A stretch of 64,000 nt of DNA from CAZRIP01 sp964600165 (lineage in GTDB: Bacteria; Elusimicrobiota; Elusimicrobia; UBA1565; UBA9628), in the NCBI GenBank assembly GCA_964600165.1, contig CAZRIP010000004.1, positions 10,628 to 74,627 of the forward strand. Reading direction: 5' to 3'. The position numbers were made by a program, and so were the translations under genes. Positions within the stretch are counted from its first letter, which is position 1, and each line of letters opens with the position of its first letter. The notes under the pieces are model-generated. The model was given only the letters and a program-made list of their open reading frames with translations, ran no database searches and was not told where the DNA came from. Shown here piece after piece: positions 24,675 to 33,647 of the stretch.

Positions 24675-27046
24675 GCCTTTCCCCCGATGAGCAGAGTAAC
24701 GCGCGCGCCCAGCGCGAGCGCGGACTTGGCCTCGGGGTGCGCGCGCGCGAGCGCGAAGTACTCGGGCGAGGCGAACTTGATCTTTTCGGCCGGCGGATTG
24801 CCGGCGAGCTCGAAGTCCCCGTCGACCCACCGGTCGCTCCTCAGGTAAAAGGTCTTCGCTCCGACCGCGCGCGTCGCGATCGTCCTCACGCCTTGCGCCT
24901 TGAGTTCGTCCTTGGCCGCCTTCTCGGCGACGGCCATGCCGTCCATGGCTTGGCCCACGGCGCCCGCCGGGGCCGCGGCTCCGGTCGAGCCGGCCGCGCC
25001 CGAGATCATGCCGCTCATCATCCCGAAGAGCCTCGAGTCGGCCTGCGCCCGCATCGCCATGCCCTTGTCGCCCGAGAAGCCGCTTCCGCGCGCGGCGGCC
25101 ACCGACAGGGCCATGGTCTTGGCGAAATTCCGCGTGGCGGCTTGCGCCGGGACGGCGAAGTTCTGCGGCATCGGATTTCCGTGAGCGTCGCGCTCATTGA
25201 AGCTGTCCTCGGTGATGAGCGCGGACGTGTAGGGCGTGATGATGCCGTATTTCTTGGCGAGCTTGACGATCGACCGCACGGCCTCCGGATTCGGCGCGCG
25301 GCCGGACAGGCGCAGAGCGTCGAGCTCGTGGCCGATCTTGAGGTTGGCCCACAGGCGCGGCAGGAACGAGCGAGACAGGTCTTCCTCGGGCAACTCGAGG
25401 GGAAACTCGAAGCGCACGGGATGGCCGCCCGTCCGTCCGGTGACGACGACCGAGCCCTTGCCCGCGCCGCGGTAGCGGCCGAGCAGCGTCAGCTCCCCGC
25501 CGTAAAAGACGTCGCGGATCGGCCGCGGGTAGGTCTGGTCGACGTCGAGGCCTTTCCATTCCACGCGGACGTCGGTGAGCGCGGGCTTCGAGACCTTCTG
25601 ATAGAGCGTCGACACCTTGGCCTCGATGTCCTCGCCCGGCGCGACGTAGTCGCGCGCGCCGCCGTTGCCGTCGGCGAGCTTGTCGAGGAGCAGGGTGTTG
25701 ACGTCGTTGCCGACGCCGAAGACGAAGACGCGGGCGCCCGACGCCTTCGTCTTGTCCGCCGCGCCGCGCAGCAAGGCGTCGACGTCGGTCTCGCCCACGG
25801 TCGGAGCGCCGTCCGTGAGGAGGAACGCCATCGGCACGCGCCCGTCGGAAGGCTTGAGCATCCTGAGGCTTTCGGCGAGAGCGGCGTCGATGTTCGTGCC
25901 GCCGGCGGCGTCGATGCGCTCGGCGTAGCGCTTGGCGCGGGCGACGTTTTCGGGCGTCGCCGCGACCAGGCCGGCCTCGAACTCGTTGACGTCGGTGGCG
26001 AAGTCGACGATCGAGAAACGGTCGCGCGGCGACAGCCGGCCGAGGCAGTAGGTCAGCGCGCGGCGCGCCTGGTCGATCTTGCCGTCGTCGTTCATCGAGC
26101 CGGAGCGGTCGATGATGAAGACGACGTCCTTGGGCGTCACGGCGCCCGGCTCGGCGTGCGCGCGCGGCGTCAACGAGACGAGCACGAAGCCGTCCTCGCC
26201 CTTTTCCTTATAAACGACCGAGGCCTCCGCGAGCGGCCCGGCGCCCGCCGAGTAGAAGAGGAGGAGGTCGCCGGCGTCTGAGGGCGGAGCGTAGGTGACG
26301 CGCGCCTTGCGCTCGCCGTCACGCTCGATCTTGGCGCCCGAGGACGGCGAGTAGAGAGCGCGCAGCGGCTCTTTGGATGCGAGCTCCAGGCGCACGCTTG
26401 GTTGGTTCCCGCGTTCTCCTGATAAAAAACGGGCGGAGCGCACCGGCACGCGCAGCTCGCGCAGGCCGCCGGAGGCCGGGACGATCTGAGAGACGGTAAG
26501 GGTAACGTCAACCGTGCCGTTGGGCTCGATCGGGAACACCCGCGCGCGCAGCGTGCGCTCCCCGATCACCTCGAGCAGGCCCGGATCGCGCATGCGCGCG
26601 ACGATTCCCTCATAGATCTGGGTCGCCTGCGAGGACTCGAGCAGCTCGGCCTTGGCCTGCTTGCCGCCGACCGTCATCTTGAAGCCGTTGAGCGCGGCGG
26701 TCTCGGGCAAGGGCATGAGCAGGACGCCCTCGAGGCGCTGCGGCGTGGGGTTGCGGAAGGTCATGTGATAGGTGAGCGTGGCCGCTTGATCGTCGATCGT
26801 CCCTTCGACGCCGAAGGCCGAAAGCTCCACCGGCGAGCCCGGCAGCGGCGGCAGCGGCACGCCGGGTTGGGGCAACGGGCGCGGCTGGGGCAGCGGGCGG
26901 GGCGGCAGCGGCCTGATCGGCTGGCCCGGCAGCAGCATGCGAAACCCCGGCTGCCCGAGCGGCCAGGCGATGAGCTCCTGGGCTTGCGCGGCGGCGGCGA
27001 GCAGCGTCACGGCGACGGCGGCGAGTGCGGCCAGGCGCGTCTTCAT
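24656..27046 (-). CDS. Secreted VIT and von Willebrand A domain protein
   Basis: Protein of 796 residues with signal peptide (MKTRLAALAAVAVTLL..AQA), a proline-rich linker (about 35-60), a VIT domain (about 60-200, with MTFRNPTPQRLEGVLLMPLP), and a vWA domain with a complete MIDAS: D313, S315 and S317 in DRSGSM, then TDGAPTVGETD. This is the inter-alpha-trypsin-inhibitor arrangement, found in bacteria as surface or sortase-like target proteins; metal-dependent protein binding is likely. The C-terminus is glycine/alanine-rich then compact. ATG 27046 is chosen because GGGAGG stands 5 bases upstream. Confidence 0.88.
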   Translation of the reverse strand: MKTRLAALAAVAVTLLAAAAQAQELIAWPLGQPGFRMLLPGQPIRPLPPRPLPQPRPLPQPGVPLPPLPGSPVELSAFGVEGTIDDQAATLTYHMTFRNPTPQRLEGVLLMPLPETAALNGFKMTVGGKQAKAELLESSQATQIYEGIVARMRDPGLLEVIGERTLRARVFPIEPNGTVDVTLTVSQIVPASGGLRELRVPVRSARFLSGERGNQPSVRLELASKEPLRALYSPSSGAKIERDGERKARVTYAPPSDAGDLLLFYSAGAGPLAEASVVYKEKGEDGFVLVSLTPRAHAEPGAVTPKDVVFIIDRSGSMNDDGKIDQARRALTYCLGRLSPRDRFSIVDFATDVNEFEAGLVAATPENVARAKRYAERIDAAGGTNIDAALAESLRMLKPSDGRVPMAFLLTDGAPTVGETDVDALLRGAADKTKASGARVFVFGVGNDVNTLLLDKLADGNGGARDYVAPGEDIEAKVSTLYQKVSKPALTDVRVEWKGLDVDQTYPRPIRDVFYGGELTLLGRYRGAGKGSVVVTGRTGGHPVRFEFPLELPEEDLSRSFLPRLWANLKIGHELDALRLSGRAPNPEAVRSIVKLAKKYGIITPYTSALITEDSFNERDAHGNPMPQNFAVPAQAATRNFAKTMALSVAAARGSGFSGDKGMAMRAQADSRLFGMMSGMISGAAGSTGAAAPAGAVGQAMDGMAVAEKAAKDELKAQGVRTIATRAVGAKTFYLRSDRWVDGDFELAGNPPAEKIKFASPEYFALARAHPEAKSALALGARVTLLIGGKAYSVED

Positions 27047-27220
27047 GGAGGCCTCCCTACGGTCGAGCATGGGGTTGGGACACCGGGGGGCTTTCTAAGT
27101 TCCAGGCCGCGCTCTTTTATCAGCTCCCGGGCCCCTCGCCGCAGTCCCGTCTCAGGTCTTCCTTCACTCCCCCGCGGCGCCCGGCGCCGCTATCATCTCC
27201 TCATGAAGCAAGGAGGAGCC

Positions 27221-27997
27221 ATGAATCGGTTCAAGAAGCTGGCCGTGACGCTCGCGTTGTCCTTGGTGCCTGCTCTGGCCGCGGCCGCCGCGGCCCCCGC
27301 GGCCCCCACGGCGCTCGCCGACGGCGCCTGCCCTCCGGCCAAGACGCCGGCGGAACTCGCGGCCGTCATCCTCAAGCTCAAGCCGTTTTCGAGCCACACG
27401 CGCTTATTGAGCCAGCCGGGCTTCATGCGCCTCTGCCTTGCCGAGAAGGCGGGACCCGTCTCGCAGACCTCGCTCGACAAGGCCAACGCGGACCCTGACT
27501 TGGCCAAGCTGCGGCACCAAAGCCAGATCGCGCTCAACGAGAAGGCGCGCGCGATGATGCGCGGACCGGGCGGCACGCCTCCGGTCGCGGCCGCGCCTCA
27601 GCCTCCCCGGAGCGTTCCGGCGGCGAAGCGGCGCTCCGCGCCGATCGTCCGCGGACCGGTCCCGGCGCCCAGGCGCGCGGCCTCCCCCAAGATCGTCGTG
27701 CGCGACGTCCGGCCCGTGCGCCACACCGTGCTCGGCAGCCCCGACTTCGGGACTTTCATCGGGATGCACGACCGGCCGCGCAATGGACTGACCATCGGCC
27801 CCGACGGGAAGCTCGTCATCATCCGCGAGCCTTATCGCGGCTTCAACCCGCAGATCGGCCGCTTCGACGGCTGCGGGCCGACGCCGATCAGCGGAGTTCA
27901 CGCGCCCGCGCCGAAGTGCCGCAAGCCTCCCGTCGAACCGCAGGAGCCGGCCTATCGCCCGCAGCCGGGTTGGGCCAAGAGCCGCGGCGAGATCTAA
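27221..27997 (+). CDS. Secreted proline/arginine-rich protein of unknown function
   Basis: Protein of 258 residues with a signal peptide (MNRFKKLAVTLALSLVPALA). The mature part has a short helical region with four cysteines over the protein, then a basic, proline-rich linker (about 125-160) and a tail with glycine and proline. No family recognised. ATG 27221 is preferred over ATG 27203 because AGGAGG (27211-27216) sits just before it; a TATCAT box at 27191-27196 would start the mRNA near 27203. Confidence 0.65.
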   Translation: MNRFKKLAVTLALSLVPALAAAAAAPAAPTALADGACPPAKTPAELAAVILKLKPFSSHTRLLSQPGFMRLCLAEKAGPVSQTSLDKANADPDLAKLRHQSQIALNEKARAMMRGPGGTPPVAAAPQPPRSVPAAKRRSAPIVRGPVPAPRRAASPKIVVRDVRPVRHTVLGSPDFGTFIGMHDRPRNGLTIGPDGKLVIIREPYRGFNPQIGRFDGCGPTPISGVHAPAPKCRKPPVEPQEPAYRPQPGWAKSRGEI

Positions 27998-29103
27998 GGG
28001 AGCTTCTCGAAGGAAACGTCGTCGGCGCGCGGGACCGCGCGGAACTGATACGGGACCGCGCGGCCGTCGTCGGCGCCGGGCGGAAGAGGCATCTGGCGGT
28101 ACTTAACGACGGCGGTCTTGGACCCCGACGTGACCGCGTCGATCTCGACGGCGAGCTCGCTCGTGCCGAAAACGACGACGAGCATGCGCTTGGACCAATC
28201 GACGGTCGGCGCCGCCGCCTTCATGCCGCGGGCCGACCACAGCGCCTGGCGTTGCGTCTCGGACCGGACGACGACCCCTTGGACCGACGGCGCCGGAGCG
28301 GGAGGCTCCATCGCCGCGCCGCGTCCGGCGCTCACCGAGGCCGGCGCCGCCTGGAGCAGCATGGACATCTGGCCGCCGACTTGCGCCGCGGAGGGCGCGG
28401 CCGCAAGCTGCTCGACGCCTCCCGCGACGGCCATCTCGCCCATCGGATGGCGGTCCGGCGCGACGATCCCGCGCACGCCCATGAGCCGTTCCTGGCGTCG
28501 GAGATCGGCTTGCAGCCGCTCGTTGGTGAGCTCCGCTTGCGCGGCCTGGGCGGAGTCGGACTGTAAATCGGTCTTCGCCGGCGCTTTGGCGTCGGAGACG
28601 GGCTCGTCGACGCCGAGCGGAGCGCCCGGCGCGCGGGCGAGCTTGGCGTTCTTCGCGACGGCGCGCGCCGATTTGAGGCCCGAAAGCGCGGGCGAGGGCG
28701 TGGAGAGACGCAATTGATCCTCGGGAATCTCGGGCAGAGCGCTCGCCGCTCCGGCGATCATCCCGGGCGAGAGCATGACCTTCGCCCGGTCATAAACGAC
28801 GAGAGTGACGAGCAGGCTCGCCGCCGCGAAAGCGACGGTCCGCGCGCCCACCGGTAGGCGCCAGGGGCGCGCTTGCCGGCTCGGCGCGCCGGAAACTCGG
28901 CGGCGCTCGAGGCGGGTCATGAAGCCCGACGGCAGCGAGGCCTGGGGCAGACCGCCGATCATGTTCGACAAGGACTTGAGCTCGTCGAGCTCGGCGCGGC
29001 AGCCGGAGCACTCGCCGAGGTGCGACTCGACGCGCTTCTTCTCGTCGGGATGGAGCTCCCGGTCGAGATAGTCGCCCAGCAAGGCTTTGATCGAGCAGAT
29101 CAT
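27994..29103 (-). CDS. Zinc-binding anti-sigma factor
   Basis: Protein of 369 residues that should hold the neighbouring ECF sigma factor inactive. The N-terminal zinc anti-sigma (ZAS) motif is C3, H28, C32, C35 (HLGECSGC). One membrane helix lies near 88-105 (TVAFAAASLLVTLVVYD). A large, mostly low-complexity periplasmic part (about 110-369) ends in a beta-rich piece (MLVVVFGTSELAVEIDAV). ATG 29103 overlaps the sigma stop (ATGA), the usual arrangement for such pairs. The periplasmic part is larger than in typical RseA-like proteins and could sense envelope state directly. Confidence 0.88.
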   Translation of the reverse strand: MICSIKALLGDYLDRELHPDEKKRVESHLGECSGCRAELDELKSLSNMIGGLPQASLPSGFMTRLERRRVSGAPSRQARPWRLPVGARTVAFAAASLLVTLVVYDRAKVMLSPGMIAGAASALPEIPEDQLRLSTPSPALSGLKSARAVAKNAKLARAPGAPLGVDEPVSDAKAPAKTDLQSDSAQAAQAELTNERLQADLRRQERLMGVRGIVAPDRHPMGEMAVAGGVEQLAAAPSAAQVGGQMSMLLQAAPASVSAGRGAAMEPPAPAPSVQGVVVRSETQRQALWSARGMKAAAPTVDWSKRMLVVVFGTSELAVEIDAVTSGSKTAVVKYRQMPLPPGADDGRAVPYQFRAVPRADDVSFEKLP

Positions 29104-29642
29104 GAGGCCACGTACTTCTGCAGGCGTTCCTTGAGCGCCTCGCGCGCCCGGGAAAGCCGGGATTTGACGGTGCCCTCCGGCAAGTCGAGGGCGGCGGCGA
29201 TCTCTTGATAAGACTGGCCTTGGATCTCGCGCAGGACGATCACGGCGCGGCTCTCCGCGTCGAGCTCCATGAGGGCCTTCTGCACGACCGAGCCGGCCTC
29301 TGAAGTCTGAAGCCCGGCGTCGAGCGCCTTGTCGTCGGACTTGAACGCCGGCTCCTCGTCTTCATCCTCTCCCCTGAATAGATTGAGCGACACCATCTTC
29401 CAAAGCCCGCGGCGCTTCTCCGAGCGCACGCGGTTTTTCCACGTGTTGACGGTGATCCGGTAGACCCACGTCGAGAGCGACGACTCGCCGCGGAAGTTCG
29501 GCAGGGCCTTGAGCGCCCGGATCAGCGCGTCTTGGGCGAGGTCCTCGGCGTCCGTGGCGTTGCCCACGAGACGCAGCGCGAGGTTGTAAACGAGCCCCGC
29601 GTGTTTGTCGAGGAATTCCCGCTCCGACACGTTTTCTGACAC
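29100..29642 (-). CDS. ECF RNA polymerase sigma factor (RpoE-like)
   Basis: Group 4 sigma factor, 180 residues. Region 2 spans about 10-80 (LVGNATDAEDLAQDALIRAL and FRGESSLSTWVYRITVNTW, the -10-recognition part). Region 4 is about 115-175 (VIVLREIQGQSYQEIAAALDL shortened, PEGTVKSRLSRARE). An acidic linker (GEDEDEEPAF) joins them. GTG 29642 is the start: AGGAG lies 7 bases upstream and the promoter is further up; the ATG at 29696 would lie upstream of the promoter. A possible target promoter of stress-sigma type stands before the HtrA gene in this window. Confidence 0.92.
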   Translation of the reverse strand: MSENVSEREFLDKHAGLVYNLALRLVGNATDAEDLAQDALIRALKALPNFRGESSLSTWVYRITVNTWKNRVRSEKRRGLWKMVSLNLFRGEDEDEEPAFKSDDKALDAGLQTSEAGSVVQKALMELDAESRAVIVLREIQGQSYQEIAAALDLPEGTVKSRLSRAREALKERLQKYVAS

Positions 29643-29666
29643 CGGTTGTCTCCTGGAAGTTCCCGT

Positions 29667-29672
29667 ATTGTA
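29667..29672 (-). promoter_or_regulatory. -10 box (TACAAT) of the sigma/anti-sigma operon
   Basis: Minus strand, 24 bases before GTG 29642 and only 5 bases beyond the stop of the upstream glycosyltransferase gene. Confidence 0.5.
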
Positions 29673-29677
29673 ACAGT

Positions 29678-31312
29678 CTAACGACGGGGGCGCCATGCCC
29701 GGGCTGTTACGGCCTGCTCGTAGGCGCGGCGGGCGAGCGGGTTGCCGGGGTCGAGCGCGACGGAGAGAGCGGCTTCCCTTATGGCTAATTCTCTCCGGCC
29801 CTGCCTCAGATAAAGCGCGCCGAGCCGGTTGTGCGCCCAGGCGGAGCGCGTGATGTCGTAGACGAAGAGGGAGCCCGCGAGCAGCGCCTGCGGCTCGATG
29901 CGGTCGAGCCAGGCGAAAGCCGCCGGGTCGGCGAGCCCGAAGCCCACTCTATAGCTCGCGCTGACGAGCAACAGCTCCCGGGCCGGCGCCGTCGAGTTGA
30001 GATGCTCGAAAGGCCGCTCGGCCGTGAGCGGATCGGGGATCAGGTCCTGATGCGGCCCGAGCCAGTAGTCGAGGTCGCCGTCCGAGGCGATGGCTGTGAC
30101 CAACTCGGGCGAGCCTTGCTCCTTTATATAGTCATGCAGCAGCGGCAGCTCCATCCCCCAGTCGAGGTTCGAATCGGCCAGCACGCGGTGGCCGCCCGCG
30201 CGTCCGCCGGCGAGCTCGTTGAAGTAAGAGAAGGTCCGGGGGGAAAACGCCAGGCACTCGGCCGCGTGCCAGGCGAGCAGGACGCCGACGAGCGCGGCGC
30301 GCCGTCTTTCGAAGGCCGCGGCCGCGAACACGCACAAGAACGGATACGCGGGCAGCACGTAGCGGATGCCGAGCTGCTTATGGCTGAGCGTCCCGGCGAG
30401 AAAAAACGCGGCCGCGGGAACGAGCAGCCGCCAGTCGGCTTTGCGCGCGGTCGCGGCGAGCGCCAGGAGGATCAGGAACGGGATCGTCGCTTTCGATAAG
30501 AAGGCGACGAGGTAATATTCGGGGAACCAGCCCGCCCGCGCGCGCCCGAGCAGGTAGTTCGTGCCTTGGCCCGCGCCCTGAAGTTGCGCGACCCGGCCCG
30601 CGGCGAGCGCATAAAGGGACGGAGCGCCGATGAGCCAAAGCGCGAGAGACGCGAGCGCGAGCCCGCCGGCGGCCCAAAGCGACGCGTGCTTCCAATCCTT
30701 CGGGCGGCCGGCGACCGCGGCGGGGATCAAGAGCGCGGTCGAGATCTTCGTCGAAAACCCGAAAGCGAGGGCCGCCGCGCCCGCGGCCGGCTTGCCGCGG
30801 TCGAGCAGCTCCCAGGCGATAAACCCGAAGGCCGCGACGGCCAAGTCGAGGCTCAGAAGCGAAGCGTGCGCGACGAGCAGCGGCTCGAAGCAGAACAGAG
30901 CGAGCGCGCCGAGCGCCGGACCTTCGCCGAAGCGCCGCCGGGCGGCCGAGAAGACGGCAAAGCCGAGGAGAAGCGCGAGCGCCAGGCTCGGCAGCCGCGC
31001 CCAAAATAGAAGGCTCATGGGGTCCGAGCCGGAATGATAAAGGAGGTCGCGGCCGAAGCGGTAGGCGTTGCCGTCGTCCTCGGGCAGGCGGGGATGAAGA
31101 GGCAGCAGGCAGGCGCCGGAAAGCCACATGAGCAGGGGAGGATGCTCGCGCGCGGCGAGTCGGAATCGCCCCGTCTCGACGTAGGAATAGCCCGCTCCGA
31201 CCATGGCGAGCTCGTCGTAGGCGTTGGAATGGACGCGGGAGGACCAAGCGGCCAGCGCGGCGAGACAAGCGAGCAGCGCGGCGCAGGCCCAAGAGGCGCG
31301 CGCGCGCCGCAT
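29678..31312 (-). CDS. GT39-like membrane glycosyltransferase with C-terminal TPR
   Basis: Protein of 544 residues with about ten membrane helices. The first loop carries the acidic motif expected for dolichyl-phosphate-mannose-type transferases (NAYDELAMVGAGYSYVETG, with an Asp-Glu pair), followed by EHPPLLMWLSG. It would transfer a sugar from a lipid carrier outside the inner membrane. The C-terminus adds one or two TPR units (AHNRLGALYLRQGRRELAIRE). ATG 31312 abuts the scoB stop (TAGATG), so it is transcribed with scoAB. Confidence 0.8.
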   Translation of the reverse strand: MRRARASWACAALLACLAALAAWSSRVHSNAYDELAMVGAGYSYVETGRFRLAAREHPPLLMWLSGACLLPLHPRLPEDDGNAYRFGRDLLYHSGSDPMSLLFWARLPSLALALLLGFAVFSAARRRFGEGPALGALALFCFEPLLVAHASLLSLDLAVAAFGFIAWELLDRGKPAAGAAALAFGFSTKISTALLIPAAVAGRPKDWKHASLWAAGGLALASLALWLIGAPSLYALAAGRVAQLQGAGQGTNYLLGRARAGWFPEYYLVAFLSKATIPFLILLALAATARKADWRLLVPAAAFFLAGTLSHKQLGIRYVLPAYPFLCVFAAAAFERRRAALVGVLLAWHAAECLAFSPRTFSYFNELAGGRAGGHRVLADSNLDWGMELPLLHDYIKEQGSPELVTAIASDGDLDYWLGPHQDLIPDPLTAERPFEHLNSTAPARELLLVSASYRVGFGLADPAAFAWLDRIEPQALLAGSLFVYDITRSAWAHNRLGALYLRQGRRELAIREAALSVALDPGNPLARRAYEQAVTARAWRPRR

Positions 31313-31975
31313 CTAGACGAACGCTTTGACGGCCGGCGCGGCCGTGAATGCCGGTTCGGTGACCTTCTTCAAGTCGTCGATCGAGACGCCGTCGGCCTTC
31401 GCGCGCAGGACCAAGCCTTTCGGGGTCACGTCGAAGACTGCGAGCTCCGTGACGATCGTCGACGCCACGCCCTTGCCGGTCAAAGGCAGCGAGCACTTCT
31501 TGAGGATCTTAGGCTTGCCTTCCTTGGTCGTGTGTTCCATCGCGATGATGACCTTTTTGGCGCCCGCGACCATGTCCATCGCGCCGCCCATGCCCTTGAC
31601 CTTCTTGCCCGGGATCATCCAGTTGGCGAGATCGCCGGTCTCGGACACTTCCATGGCCCCGAGGATCGTCGCGTCGACGTGCCCGCCGCGCACCATCGCG
31701 AAGGAGTCGTGCGAGCCGAAGTAGGCGCAGCCGGGAAGCTCCGTGATCGTCTCCTTGCCGGCGTTGATCAAGTCTGGGTCCTGCTCGCCCTCGTAGGGGT
31801 ACGGGCCGTAGCCGAGCATGCCGTTCTCGGTGTGCAGCGTGATGTGCACGCCGGCGGCGAGGTAATTGCTGCAGAGCGTCGGCACGCCGATGCCCAAGTT
31901 CACGTAGTCGCCGTCCTTGAGCTCTTGCGCCGCCTGCTTGGCGATGACGACGCGCTTATCCATGTCCTTGGCCAT
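31313..31975 (-). CDS. scoB: 3-oxoacid CoA-transferase, subunit B
   Basis: Beta subunit (220 aa) of the enzyme moving CoA between succinyl-CoA and a 3-oxoacid such as acetoacetate. The catalytic glutamate is E50 in HTENGMLG; NLGIGVPTL and GGHVDATILGAMEVSETGDL (shortened) are typical. The start lies 1 base after the scoA stop. This permits use of ketone bodies or short-chain acids for energy. Confidence 0.93.
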   Translation of the reverse strand: MAKDMDKRVVIAKQAAQELKDGDYVNLGIGVPTLCSNYLAAGVHITLHTENGMLGYGPYPYEGEQDPDLINAGKETITELPGCAYFGSHDSFAMVRGGHVDATILGAMEVSETGDLANWMIPGKKVKGMGGAMDMVAGAKKVIIAMEHTTKEGKPKILKKCSLPLTGKGVASTIVTELAVFDVTPKGLVLRAKADGVSIDDLKKVTEPAFTAAPAVKAFV

Positions 31976-31976
31976 G

Positions 31977-32687
31977 TTAAGCTCCCACCGCGACGCGCTT
32001 TCGAACGGTCAGCTTCTCGATCGGCTTCAAGTAGCGCGGGCCCTGGAAGATCATGTCGACGAAGATGCCGGGCGTGTGGACGGAATCGGGGTCGAGCGAG
32101 CCGACGGGCACGAGTTGCTCGACCTCGGCGATGACGACCTTGCCGGCCGTCGCCATCGCCTGGTTGAAGTTGCGCGTCGTCTTGCGATAGACCAGGTTGC
32201 CGTATTGGTCGCCCTTGTACGCTTTCACGAAAGAAAAATCGGCCTTCAGGCCTTTCTCGAAGACGTACCACTTGCCGTCGATCTGTCGCGTCTCCTTGCC
32301 TTCGGCGATCACCGTGCCGTAGCCGGTCGGGGTGAAGAAGCCCCCGATGCCGGCGCCGCCCGCGCGGATGCGCTCGGCGAGCGTGCCCTGCGGGTTCCAT
32401 TCCACCTCGAGCTCGCCCGAGAGGGCCTTTTCCTCGAAAGCCTTGCACTCGCCGCCGTAGGACATGATCATCTTCTTGACCTGGCCGGCCTTGATGAGCT
32501 GGCCGTTGCCGTGCTCGTCGGTGCCGCCGTTGTTCGAAACGAGAGTGAGGTTCTTGGTCCCCTGCGCCTTGAGAGCGAGCAGGAGGTTTTCGGGCGTGCC
32601 GCAGAGGCCGAAACCGCCGACCATGATCATGGCGCCGTCCTTGACCTGCTTGACGGCCTCGGCGGCGTCGGAAATTCGCTTGTCCAT
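31977..32687 (-). CDS. scoA: 3-oxoacid CoA-transferase, subunit A
   Basis: Alpha subunit, 236 residues. The family glycine motif GGFGLCGTPENLL is near residue 25 and the SNNGGTDEHGNGQLI stretch and PTGYGT follow. It pairs with scoB directly downstream. ATG 32687 lies 6 bases after a TAAAAT box, so the operon mRNA is probably leaderless at this gene. Confidence 0.93.
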   Translation of the reverse strand: MDKRISDAAEAVKQVKDGAMIMVGGFGLCGTPENLLLALKAQGTKNLTLVSNNGGTDEHGNGQLIKAGQVKKMIMSYGGECKAFEEKALSGELEVEWNPQGTLAERIRAGGAGIGGFFTPTGYGTVIAEGKETRQIDGKWYVFEKGLKADFSFVKAYKGDQYGNLVYRKTTRNFNQAMATAGKVVIAEVEQLVPVGSLDPDSVHTPGIFVDMIFQGPRYLKPIEKLTVRKRVAVGA

Positions 32688-32693
32688 GCGCGG

Positions 32694-32699
32694 ATTTTA
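32694..32699 (-). promoter_or_regulatory. -10 box (TAAAAT) of scoAB, leaderless
   Basis: Minus strand, ending 6 bases before ATG 32687. Confidence 0.6.
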
Positions 32700-32725
32700 C
32701 CAAACTATCCGGCCGACGGAGGAAT

Positions 32726-32754
32726 GACCTCGCGTCGATGACCGACGCGAGGTC
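32726..32754. terminator. Stem-loop between scoA promoter and EamA gene end
   Basis: Perfect 12-base stem GACCTCGCGTCG / CGACGCGAGGTC with a 5-base loop. No T run on either strand, so termination is only presumed; it would end the EamA transcript. Confidence 0.5.
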
Positions 32755-32762
32755 TATCGGCG

Positions 32763-33647
32763 CTAGTCGTCCTCGAGCTCGGCGACCGGGATAGGCGCCG
32801 CGGTCTTTGCTGGCAGCAGGATCAAAAGGACGGCCGACGTGACGAGAGCGAAGGCGACCCCTGTCCTGGCGGAGAGCCTTTCCTTTAGAAGGAGCCAAGC
32901 GCCCACGGCGGCCAGCGCGGGCTCGAGCAGCTTCGCGCAGGAAAGGACGTTCACGTCCATTTCGTTGAGAAGGTGCGAGAAGATCGCGTGCCCGCCGATC
33001 GAGACGAAGGCGGCGAGGCACAAGACGCCCGCCCAGAAATCAAAGCTATAAGGCCCGAACGAGACGCCGCGCGCCGAGCCCGTCAGAAAAAAGAGCGGGC
33101 AGATCACGACGCTCATCATGAAGGCGAAGACCCAATTGTCGAGCTTGCGCCGCGCGCCCTTGCCGAGCAGCACGTAGCCGGAAAACGAGAGCGCGGCCAC
33201 GAGCGCGGCCGTGTCGCCGGCGACGCTCGTCAGGCCGGCCGTCGCCCCTGAAAGCAGCGCGGCGATGCCCGCGGCCGCGAGGAGCCAGGCGAAGAGGACG
33301 CGCGCGCCGAGCTTCTCCTTGAATAAGAGCCACGCGCCGAGACCGGTCCAGACCGGATGCAGCTCGAAGCCGATCATCGTGTGCGCGACGCTCGTGTGCT
33401 GCGTGGCATAAGTGAACGCCCAGAGATGGATGAAGAACAAGACGGCGGCCAGCGGCACGGCGGCCTTTTCCATCCGGGTCAGACGACGCCAGCTTTCGCG
33501 CCGCCGCCAGGCGAAGAACGCCAGCGCCGCCGTCGCGATCAGCTGGCGCCAGAAGCCGATCGCTTCGTTCGGGGCGTGGGCGAGGCGGATCATCAGCGCG
33601 GCCTGGGACATCCCCAGGACCGCGAACGACAACAGCGCGAGGCTCAA
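32763..33647 (-). CDS. EamA-family (DMT) transporter
   Basis: Ten-helix drug/metabolite transporter of 294 residues made of two EamA repeats; glycine-rich ends such as ALVAALSFSGYVLLGKG and EPALAAVGAWLLLKERLS mark the repeats. Substrate unknown. The start is TTG 33647, overlapping the ZIP gene stop as TTGA: it gives a complete first membrane helix (SLALLSFAVLGMSQAALMI), whereas ATG 33611 would cut it. Coupled to the ZIP gene. Confidence 0.85.
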   Translation of the reverse strand: MSLALLSFAVLGMSQAALMIRLAHAPNEAIGFWRQLIATAALAFFAWRRRESWRRLTRMEKAAVPLAAVLFFIHLWAFTYATQHTSVAHTMIGFELHPVWTGLGAWLLFKEKLGARVLFAWLLAAAGIAALLSGATAGLTSVAGDTAALVAALSFSGYVLLGKGARRKLDNWVFAFMMSVVICPLFFLTGSARGVSFGPYSFDFWAGVLCLAAFVSIGGHAIFSHLLNEMDVNVLSCAKLLEPALAAVGAWLLLKERLSARTGVAFALVTSAVLLILLPAKTAAPIPVAELEDD

